From assembly GCF_007752535.1 (NCBI RefSeq), contig NZ_CP036426.1:2046001-2110000 (forward strand): 64,000 bases of DNA, read 5' to 3'. The position numbers and the translations under genes were made by a program. Of the stretch, positions 57,740 through 64,000 are shown one piece after another (the first letter of the stretch is position 1; each line of letters starts with the position of its first letter). The DNA is from Tautonia plasticadhaerens (GTDB taxonomy: Bacteria; Planctomycetota; Planctomycetia; Isosphaerales; Isosphaeraceae). The notes under the pieces are model-generated. The model was not told the DNA's origin. It worked only from the letters and a program-made list of their open reading frames with translations, and searched no databases.

Positions 57740-57775
57740 ACGGCCCCCCTCGCCCCTCGGGTGGGGTGGGGCCGT
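57740..57775. terminator. Terminator between rpsI and the potassium channel gene
   Basis: ACGGCCCC (57740-57747) and GGGGCCGT (57768-57775) form a perfect 8-bp stem, extended by weaker C/G pairs. It lies between converging genes and could serve both. Confidence 0.45.
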
Positions 57776-57782
57776 TCGTCAT

Positions 57783-58853
57783 TCAGTCCTCCCCCGAATC
57801 CCCCGTCATCGCCGGGCAGAAGGCGGCCCGGAACTGGTGGAGCTGTTCCCGGCGTCCGAGCAGGATGACGCCGTCCCCGGGGCGGAGCGACTCGTCGCCC
57901 GGCGGGGGGAATTCCACAGGGCCGCTCGCCCTCTTGATGGCGATGACCATGACCCCGGTGCGTCGGCCGATGTCGGCGTCCCGGAGGCTCCGGCCGTCCA
58001 GCCCGTCGCCCGCCCGGACGGGGACCTCCTGGATCTCCAGGTCCAATTCGGACTGCCTGGTCACCAGCTCGACGAATTCCACGGTGTTCGGGTTATGCAG
58101 GAGCGAGGCGATCCTCCGGGCGCCGATCGCCGCGGTCAGGATCACGTGGTTCGCCCCCGCCTGCCTCAGCTTCCGCTCCGAAGAGGGCATCGCGGCCCGG
58201 GCGATCACTGTCAGCCCGGGTGCGAGTTGCCGGGCGGTCAGGGTGATGAACACGCTGTCGGCATCGGTGGAGACGGCCGTCACCAGGGCATGGGCCCGGG
58301 CGAGGCCCGCCTCGATGAGCACCTCCTCCTCGGACGCGTCGCCGACGACATAGGGGATTTCTTTCCGCTCGATCTCGGCGATCAGGGCCGGATCCCGCTC
58401 GATCACCACGAACGGCCGGCCGGTCGAGGCCAGCTCGTCGGCGATGAGCGACCCCATCCGGCCGAAGCCGACGATGATGACGTGGTCCTGCAGGTTCAAG
58501 AGCCGTCGCCTCAGGTTCTGATTGCCCAGGATGCGTTTCAGCTCCCCCTCGGTGAACAGCGAGAGGAAGGCCCCGATGACGTAGGCGACCGTCACCGTCC
58601 CCAACCCGATGACGATCATCGTGTGCAGTCGGACCGACGGGGTCGTCAGGGGACGGACCTCGGTGAATCCGACCGTCGAGATCGTGATCACGACCATGTA
58701 CAGGGCGTCGGACCAGGTCCAGCCCATCCAGACGTAGCCGATCGTCCCCCAGACGACGACCAGGCCCAGCCCTCCGGCGCCGAGGAGCAGCCTCCGGAAC
58801 AGGGTCCGCTCCCAGGAGGCCCGGACCGACCCCCAGACGCCTCGGATCCGCAT
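57783..58853 (-). CDS. Potassium channel protein with RCK (TrkA-N/TrkA-C) domains
   Basis: 356 residues. Two transmembrane helices (~20-40, ~75-100) flank a pore loop with the filter TISTVGFTEV (~57-66) where most channels have TVGYGD. An RCK/TrkA-N domain begins at HVIIVGFGRMGSLIADEL (~124-141, NAD-binding loop) and includes VVGDASEEEVL; a TrkA-C domain (~265-345) follows. The layout is that of MthK/Kch-like tetrameric channels gated by ligand at the RCK ring. Inner membrane. The altered filter may shift ion selectivity. The gene is alone. Confidence 0.86.
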   Translation of the reverse strand: MRIRGVWGSVRASWERTLFRRLLLGAGGLGLVVVWGTIGYVWMGWTWSDALYMVVITISTVGFTEVRPLTTPSVRLHTMIVIGLGTVTVAYVIGAFLSLFTEGELKRILGNQNLRRRLLNLQDHVIIVGFGRMGSLIADELASTGRPFVVIERDPALIAEIERKEIPYVVGDASEEEVLIEAGLARAHALVTAVSTDADSVFITLTARQLAPGLTVIARAAMPSSERKLRQAGANHVILTAAIGARRIASLLHNPNTVEFVELVTRQSELDLEIQEVPVRAGDGLDGRSLRDADIGRRTGVMVIAIKRASGPVEFPPPGDESLRPGDGVILLGRREQLHQFRAAFCPAMTGDSGED

Positions 58854-58878
58854 CGGTACGAACCGCCCTCGTGCCCGG

Positions 58879-60402
58879 TCAGCGTTGCAGGCGGAACCGC
58901 TGGTTGAAGCCGACGGCCAGGACGACCACCACCCCCAGCACCAGCCCCTCGATCTGGCTCGGGTCGATCCCCTCGACCACCAGCCCGGTGCCGTTGATGA
59001 CGATCCGGATCAGGATCAGCCCGAGCACCGTCCCCCGGATCGACCCCACGCCCCCGGCCAGGCTACACCCGCCGACCACCGCCGCCGTGATCGCCGACAG
59101 CTCGTAGGCGAAGCCCATCGTCGGCGTCGCCGATCCGCTGTTGCCGAAGAACAGGACCCCGCCCAGCGCGGCCAGCAGGCCGGAGATCGCGTAGGCGACC
59201 GTCTTGAGCCTCCTCGTGGGCAGGCCGCTGAGCCGGGCCGCGGCCTCGTTCCCCCCCAGGGCGAAGAGGTGTCGGCCCAGCACCGTCGTGCCCATCATCA
59301 GGCTCAGGATCAACGCGACGGCCAGGAACAGCGGGATCGTCACCCAGTACTCGCTGCCGACGACGCGGAAGGTCCGGTCCGAGACGGTGATGCTCCGGTT
59401 GTCGCTGAGGATGATCGCCAGGCTCCTGAGGCCCGCGAGCGTGGCCAGCGTGGCGATGAACGGCGGCAGCCGGAACTCGTTGATCAGGAACGCATGACCC
59501 GAGCCGATCGCCAGGCCGAGCAGGAGCGAGAGCGTCACCGAGGCCACGATCACGCCGATCGGCACCTCCGACGAGCTACCCCCCCCCGCCGAGGTGACCC
59601 CCCAGACGACCGCCGCCCCCACCAGCACGGCCAGGCCCACCCCCGCCTTCCGGAGGTGGAGCACCAGTCCGATCAGCAAGGCGAGGGCCGAGGCCGAGAC
59701 GACCAACGCCCCCGTGGCCACCGCCCCGCTGCCGCCGGTCCCCCAGCCGGCCAGCAGGCCCGCCGCCAGCCCCCAGACGAGCGCCGCGGGGGTCGCCCCG
59801 GCCCGGTCGTCGGAGCCTCGGCGGAGGCCGAACACCAGGAGGATCAATGCCGAGGCCTCCAGGCCCGCCACGACCCAGGAGCCGGCGTCCATCGGCCCGT
59901 TCGCCAGGCCGACCCCCGCGGCGATCAGCGCGGCGGGGATCGACCCGTAGATCAACCCCCTCGCCCAGGGTGCCCCGAGCAGATTCAGTCCGACCCACCC
60001 CAGGAGCGTGACGGCGGCGATGACGAGGAGGCCCGTCGTCCAGGCCCCCGCCTCGCCGATCCCCGGCAGCCACGAGGTCATCAGCCGGGCCGACACCACC
60101 GCCGAGAGCGCGACCATCGAGCCGATCGACAGGTCGATCCCCCCGGCGATGATCACCACCGCCACCCCCACCGAGAGGACCCCGTAGAGGGCCATCAGGT
60201 GCAGGAGGGTCTGCAGGTTGTACCCGGAGAAGAACGGCCGGGGCGCCCCGGGCTCGAAGATGGCGCTGGGCCCGGGGGCGACGACGTAGATCAGCCCGAC
60301 CACCGCGACGATCGCCACGGCCAGGCCCGCCTCCGAACCCCGCAGCCAGGCCCCGATGCCCGGCCCGGAGGCCGGGGAGGATGGCTTCGGTTCGTCGCTC
60401 AT
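58879..60402 (-). CDS. Sugar ABC transporter permease (RbsC-like) with internal insertion
   Basis: 507 residues; typical RbsC permeases have ~320-350. The family blocks are present: LMALYGVLSVGVAVVIIAGGIDLSIGSMVALSA (split as ~73-105), RLPPFIATLATLAGLRSLA (~300-318), LGRHLFALGGNEAAARLSG (~380-398), and the late GGCSLAGGVGSIRGTVLG (~460). Between the first and second blocks (~110-290) lie about six extra hydrophobic segments absent from RbsC. Its start overlaps the binding-protein stop by 4 bases, so both are translated together. No ATPase gene is next to them. Confidence 0.82.
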   Translation of the reverse strand: MSDEPKPSSPASGPGIGAWLRGSEAGLAVAIVAVVGLIYVVAPGPSAIFEPGAPRPFFSGYNLQTLLHLMALYGVLSVGVAVVIIAGGIDLSIGSMVALSAVVSARLMTSWLPGIGEAGAWTTGLLVIAAVTLLGWVGLNLLGAPWARGLIYGSIPAALIAAGVGLANGPMDAGSWVVAGLEASALILLVFGLRRGSDDRAGATPAALVWGLAAGLLAGWGTGGSGAVATGALVVSASALALLIGLVLHLRKAGVGLAVLVGAAVVWGVTSAGGGSSSEVPIGVIVASVTLSLLLGLAIGSGHAFLINEFRLPPFIATLATLAGLRSLAIILSDNRSITVSDRTFRVVGSEYWVTIPLFLAVALILSLMMGTTVLGRHLFALGGNEAAARLSGLPTRRLKTVAYAISGLLAALGGVLFFGNSGSATPTMGFAYELSAITAAVVGGCSLAGGVGSIRGTVLGLILIRIVINGTGLVVEGIDPSQIEGLVLGVVVVLAVGFNQRFRLQR

Positions 60403-61493
60403 GAGGATCGCAGGCCCTTGCTCTCCAGCCAGGAATTCATCTCGTCGATCGTCAGGACCTCCTGACCCCGCTCGGCCATCTTGGAAGCCGGCGAGTCGGC
60501 GGCGGGGACGATGACCCGGACGCCGATCTCCCGGGTGTCGCCGTCGGGTAGCAGCTCGGAGACGGTCGCCTCGTCCTGCCCGATCAGGGCGGTGAGCAAT
60601 TGCACGCCCATCCGGCCGATCTCGTAGGGGTTCTGGCAGACGCTCGCGTCGATGTTCCCCCCGGCGATGTGCGGCCGGGCCGCCTCGTCGAGGTCGAAGG
60701 TGACGACCGTCACCCGGTCCCGGACCTGGGGAGAGTTGGCCACCTCCTCGGCGATCGCCGGGGCGTTGTAGGACCAGAGGCCGACCAGGGCGCCGAGGTC
60801 CGGCGTCTTGGAGATGGCGCTCTGGACGTTCTGCCGGGCCTTGGCGTGATCCCCGCCGTCCTCCCAGGTCTGGGTCTTCTCGAAGCCCTCGCCGGCCGCC
60901 TCGAGCAGGCCGCCCTCCCGGGCCCGGGCATTCGCCGCCGAGGCGACCCCGACGAAGACGGCCGCCTTGCCCCCCTCGGGGCGGAGCAGTGCGAGCGTCT
61001 CGCCGGCCACCCGGCCGGCCTCGCTGTTGTTCGTGCCGATGTAGGCCCGCCGCGCATCGGCGAACTCGGGGTCGACGTCCGAGTCGATCGTGATGACGAC
61101 TTTGCCCGCCTCCCGGAGCTCCTTCATCGCGTCGATGACGCCGGGCGAGTCGGCCTCGATCACCGAGACGGCCACGCCCTGCACGTCGGGCATGCTGAGG
61201 ACCTCCCGGAGCTTGTCGATCTGCCCCTGGGGCTGGCCGTCGTTGCGACGCAGGCTGACCTGGGCGCCGAACTCCGAGCCGCCGTCTTCCATCCCCTTCT
61301 CGACGGCGCTCCACCAGTCGGAGTTGGTGTTCGAGATGAAGACGAGCTTCGGCCCGTCCGGGTCGCTCGGTTGCGTCCCGCCGGCCGATCCGGGGCCCCC
61401 GGTCGCGTCCCCGCCGCCGCCGCAGCCCGACCCGAACGCCCCGATCGCGGCCAGGGCCGCCCAGGCGAAGCTTCTCCGCCGGATGCCGTTCAC
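60399..61493 (-). CDS. Sugar ABC transporter substrate-binding lipoprotein (RbsB-like)
   Basis: 364 residues. The signal ends in a lipobox (AFGSGCGGGG, Cys ~24) followed by a Gly-rich linker. The periplasmic-binding-protein-4 fold starts at LVFISNTNSDWWSAVEKGME (~50-69) with DGQPQGQIDKLREVL, then VVITIDSDVDPEF (~132), YIGTNNSEAGRVAGE (~151) and VVTFDLDEAARPHIAGGNID, the ribose/xylose-type pattern. It delivers a sugar to the adjacent permease. No ATPase is beside them; it must come from elsewhere. Confidence 0.87.
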   Translation of the reverse strand: MNGIRRRSFAWAALAAIGAFGSGCGGGGDATGGPGSAGGTQPSDPDGPKLVFISNTNSDWWSAVEKGMEDGGSEFGAQVSLRRNDGQPQGQIDKLREVLSMPDVQGVAVSVIEADSPGVIDAMKELREAGKVVITIDSDVDPEFADARRAYIGTNNSEAGRVAGETLALLRPEGGKAAVFVGVASAANARAREGGLLEAAGEGFEKTQTWEDGGDHAKARQNVQSAISKTPDLGALVGLWSYNAPAIAEEVANSPQVRDRVTVVTFDLDEAARPHIAGGNIDASVCQNPYEIGRMGVQLLTALIGQDEATVSELLPDGDTREIGVRVIVPAADSPASKMAERGQEVLTIDEMNSWLESKGLRSS

Positions 61494-61716
61494 GAGTCAC
61501 TCTCCCCTGGCGAAATGCGATGTGATCCGGGAAGGGCCCTCCGCGTCGGGAAGGCCCCTCGATCGCTTCATCTTAGCCGAGCCCCGGGGCCGGCGAAACG
61601 TCCCGTCGGGGGCCGGCCTTGAAATCGGGGAGGGTACGAACGATCATCGATCCATCGTGCACACTTCATCCGGGCGGATCAGCACCGACGACGCGAGCGT
61701 TCGAGGGCCGGGCGAG

Positions 61717-62610
61717 ATGCAATGGACGGACCGGGTCTACGGGGAATCTCGGATCGACGACCCCGACCTGCTGGCCCTGATCGCCTGCCCGACGTTCCAG
61801 CGCCTGAAGGGGGTCCGCCAGGCCGGCCCCTCGGCGCTGGCCTTCCCGTTCAAGGCGGTGACCCGGTTCGAGCACAGCCTGGGCGTCTTCCTGCTGCTGC
61901 GTCGCCTCGGCGCCGACCGCCGAGAGCAGGTCGCCGGCCTCCTCCACGACCTCTCGCACACGGCCTTCTCGCACGCGGTCGACTTCCTCTACGACTCCGA
62001 CGAGCAAAACCATCACGAGTCGATCAAGTCGGTCTTCCTCGATCGGCCCGACGTCGTCGCCGCCCTCGGCCGGCTCGGCTATCGCCCGGAGCAATTCGTC
62101 GACGACGCGGTCTACCCGCTGCTCGAACGCCCCTTGCCCTGGCTCTGCGCCGACCGGCTCGACTATTTCTTCCGGGACAGCCTCGCCTGCAGGGTCTCCT
62201 CCCCCGAGGTCGTCTCCCGGCTCCTGGCGAAGCTCGACGTGGTCGGGAGCACGATCGTCTTCACCGACGCCGCCGCCGCCCGGGAGGCCGCCGGCCTGTT
62301 CGCGGTGATGAACCGGGAGTGGTGGGCGAGCCCGACCGAGGCGTACATCTACAACGAATTCGCCGCGATGCTCCGGATCGCCTTCGACACCGGCGTCCTC
62401 GTCGAGGATGACCTGATGACCGACGACGCCCGGGTCCTCGCGAAGCTTTACGCCTCGGGAGACCCGACCATCACCGACGCCCTCTCCCGGATCGAGCGGT
62501 TCGACCCCGGCCGGCTCGCCGACTACGTCCCCCGGGTCATCCCCAAGGTCCGCTGGCTCGACCCGCCGGTGAAGACCGGGTCGTCATTCACCCTGCTCTC
62601 GCGACTCTGA
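61717..62610 (+). CDS. HD-domain phosphohydrolase
   Basis: 297 residues from the ATG at 61717; a GTG at 61657 would add 20 residues. HD-type metal site: TRFEHSLGVF (~47-56, first His), LLHDLSHTAFSHAVDFL (~70-86, the HD pair plus His), and a later Asp in CADRLDYFFRDS (~147). This resembles the dGTPase/SAMHD1-like group of cytoplasmic nucleotide or phosphodiester hydrolases found in many bacteria. Substrate not determined. Its 3' end overlaps the old reading frame of the broken Uma2 gene by 27 bases. Confidence 0.85.
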   Translation: MQWTDRVYGESRIDDPDLLALIACPTFQRLKGVRQAGPSALAFPFKAVTRFEHSLGVFLLLRRLGADRREQVAGLLHDLSHTAFSHAVDFLYDSDEQNHHESIKSVFLDRPDVVAALGRLGYRPEQFVDDAVYPLLERPLPWLCADRLDYFFRDSLACRVSSPEVVSRLLAKLDVVGSTIVFTDAAAAREAAGLFAVMNREWWASPTEAYIYNEFAAMLRIAFDTGVLVEDDLMTDDARVLAKLYASGDPTITDALSRIERFDPGRLADYVPRVIPKVRWLDPPVKTGSSFTLLSRL

Positions 62611-63351
62611 CCGGGCCCGCTCGTCCCTCCGCCGCCGCAGTTCCTCGACGAAGGCGGCGTGCTCCGGGCTGGCGAGGCCCCGGTTCAGGGCGGCGATTAA
62701 CGACGCCTTGTCCTTGGCGGACAACGCGGCAGGATCGAGCCAGAATCCGGGGAAGACGCGTGATCGGAAGAGGCCATCCTCGGCCGGCTCCAGGGGGAAG
62801 AACCCCCCATCCTGATTGTCGAACCAGCGGACACGGCCTCCACGAAGGTCTTAGACGATGTATTCGCGGACGCCCGCCGACTCATAGTCGCGTAGCTTCT
62901 GGTTCAGGTCGGTCGACCGGCTGCTGAGGGCGACCTCGACGATCATCTCGGGGGCCCCGTGGGTGTAGTCATCGGCCCCGTCTCGCGACTGGCCACCGTA
63001 TACGTCACGGATGAGAAGGGCCGAATCCGGTTGGGGCTCGCTCTCCTCGCCGAAGATCGTCGTGGCGTTCGTCTGCCCCTCGGTCCCGGGTGTCGCGGCG
63101 CTGTAGATGAACATCAACCCGCTCAGATTGAAGTCGGAGCGGGCGTGCCGAATCTTCAAGGGCGAGCTCATGACGTAGACGATCCCCCCGATCAATTCCG
63201 CCTTGAACCCGGGAGGCGTCTTCTCGTAACGCTCGTGGAAGGTCTTCTGATCCATACGCTCGCCGTTCTCGAGCCAGGGGAAGCCTTCGGGGTCGAAGAG
63301 ACTCTTCTCTTCCCGAGGGCCGGCCTGCGACGGCGTGTTGACGGTCGTCAT
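62584..63351 (-). pseudogene. Uma2-family (DUF820) restriction-like endonuclease gene interrupted by an in-frame stop
   Basis: From the ATG at 63351 the frame gives 166 residues of a Uma2 protein: GFKAELIGGIVYVMSSPLK, DSALLIRDVYGG, APEMIVEVALSSRSTDLNQK and YESAGVREYIV, then TAA at 62851-62853. The same frame then continues without a gap for 88 codons with the expected ending (RGGRVRWFDNQDGG, LFRSRVFPGFWLD, an Ala/Arg helix) to TGA at 62584. Uma2 proteins normally run on after EYIV, so one stop codon splits an otherwise intact gene. All PD-(D/E)xK-like residues visible are before the stop. Translation may give a shortened protein, or the gene may be dead. Confidence 0.75.
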
Positions 63352-63376
63352 CGGATGTCCTCCCGATCGAAAAGGA

Positions 63377-64000
63377 TCAGCCCTCAAGCGCCTCCCGGGC
63401 GACCTGGAGCGCCTTCTCCAGCGCCTGGGGGATCTGGTCGGGCTTCTTGCCGCCGGCCTGGGCGAAGTCCGGCTTGCCGCCGCCCCCGCCGCCGACCACC
63501 GGGGCGACCTGTTTCAGCCAGTTGCCCGCGTGCAGACCGCGAGCGACGAGATCCGGCGTCAGCCCCGCGGCGAGGACGACCTTGCCGTCGGCCTCGGTGA
63601 TGAGCAGGGCGGCCAGGCCCGTCTCGGCCTTGCGGCGGGCGACGTCGATGAGCTGCCGGAGCTCGTCCGGCTGGACGCCGGGGACGGCGACCGCCACCAC
63701 CTTCGCCCCTCCGACCTCCCGGGCCCCTCCCATCAACTCGTCGGCCGAGACCTTCGGGGCCTCCCGACGCTGGGCGGCCTGCTTCTTCAGGACCTTGACC
63801 TCGTCGAGCAGTGCGGCGACCCGGTCGGCGGCCTGCTGGGGGGGGACCTTCAACGCCGAGGCGACGGCACCCAGCGCGTCTTCCTCCTGGCGGATGTAGT
63901 CGTAGGCCGCCCGCCCGGTCAACGCCGTCACGCGGCGGGTCCCGGCGGAGACGGACTCCTCGCCGACGACCTTGAACAGGCCGATCCGGCCGACGCTCTC
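63377..64000 (-). CDS. alaS: Alanyl-tRNA synthetase, 3' part (5' end beyond the window)
   Basis: 207 residues to the stop at 63377. The stretch ESVGRIGLFKVVGEESVSAG followed by TRRVTALTG is the end of the editing domain. A coiled-coil (~35-80) links to the DHHA1/C-Ala domain with GAKVVAVAVPGVQPDELRQL (~95-114), AALLITEADGKVVLAAGLTP, and GGGGGGKPDFAQAGGKKPDQ, the glycine-rich RNA-binding ending of AlaRS. The synthetase charges tRNA-Ala; this segment binds the tRNA elbow and promotes editing. The gene ends 25 bases from the Uma2 start. Confidence 0.93.
   Translation of the reverse strand, partial: ESVGRIGLFKVVGEESVSAGTRRVTALTGRAAYDYIRQEEDALGAVASALKVPPQQAADRVAALLDEVKVLKKQAAQRREAPKVSADELMGGAREVGGAKVVAVAVPGVQPDELRQLIDVARRKAETGLAALLITEADGKVVLAAGLTPDLVARGLHAGNWLKQVAPVVGGGGGGKPDFAQAGGKKPDQIPQALEKALQVAREALEG

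Overview
The window is very GC-rich, has few stop codons in any frame, and carries planctomycete hallmarks: a PVC-type haem/HEAT dehydrogenase, a PEP-CTERM protein, an Ebo-type metabolite cluster, a GH3-family enzyme and a repeat-prone 'NALRSTGPRTAEGK' protein. I read it as chromosome of a member of the Planctomycetota, probably Isosphaeraceae (Tautonia-like). The genus is an inference. No rRNA, tRNA or CRISPR was seen.

Region 1 (1-6763) is an integron-type gene-cassette array. Five complete, nearly identical ~100-bp sites (1576, 2926, 3642, 4915, 6202) start with GCCTAAC-like and end with GTTAGGC-like cores and fold into long imperfect hairpins: this is the architecture of attC sites. A sixth is half deleted (5249). 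All genes lie on the minus strand, each upstream of 'its' attC: a YwqJ-type deaminase, a LysM protein with an HExxH motif, two multi-pass membrane proteins, a decayed membrane gene, a PEP-CTERM protein and a SnoaL-like protein. No integrase is in the window.

Region 2 (7153-32971) is ordinary chromosome: a planctomycete hypothetical, a ceramidase-like protein, three transporters, a polysaccharide export lipoprotein, a phosphodiesterase/ACP/GH3/methyltransferase/hydrolase neighbourhood, an SDR protein, a Ser/Thr kinase, and a sugar-phosphate block (HAD phosphatase, PPi-type phosphofructokinase, 6-phosphogluconate dehydrogenase). Topoisomerase III, a TIM-barrel isomerase and a double-ACT protein follow.

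Region 3 (33167-48733) holds a four-gene operon (PVC dehydrogenase, isochorismatase-like, polysaccharide deacetylase, cupin). Immediately after it the first 20 bases of an EboB/TatD-like gene appear, then a 3.6-kb island of visibly lower GC (quinone oxidoreductase, YcaC-like hydrolase, AraC regulator), and then the same 5' end again attached to the intact eboB-like gene. The island therefore interrupted this gene's original start, and the gene now uses a new leader. Beyond it, on the opposite strand, lie a glycosyltransferase-like protein, an EboF-like phosphodiesterase, an EboC-like prenyltransferase and a sugar-phosphate isomerase, and then a divergent Bpt/Ate transferase gene.

Region 4 (48848-64000) has a 1759-residue membrane protein with about 1,080 residues of disordered Gly/Pro/Gln/Asp/Arg-rich sequence, nadB, rplM-rpsI, a TrkA-type potassium channel, an ABC importer pair (permease with a large internal insertion, binding protein, no ATPase), an HD phosphohydrolase, a Uma2 gene broken by an in-frame stop, and the 3' part of alaS.
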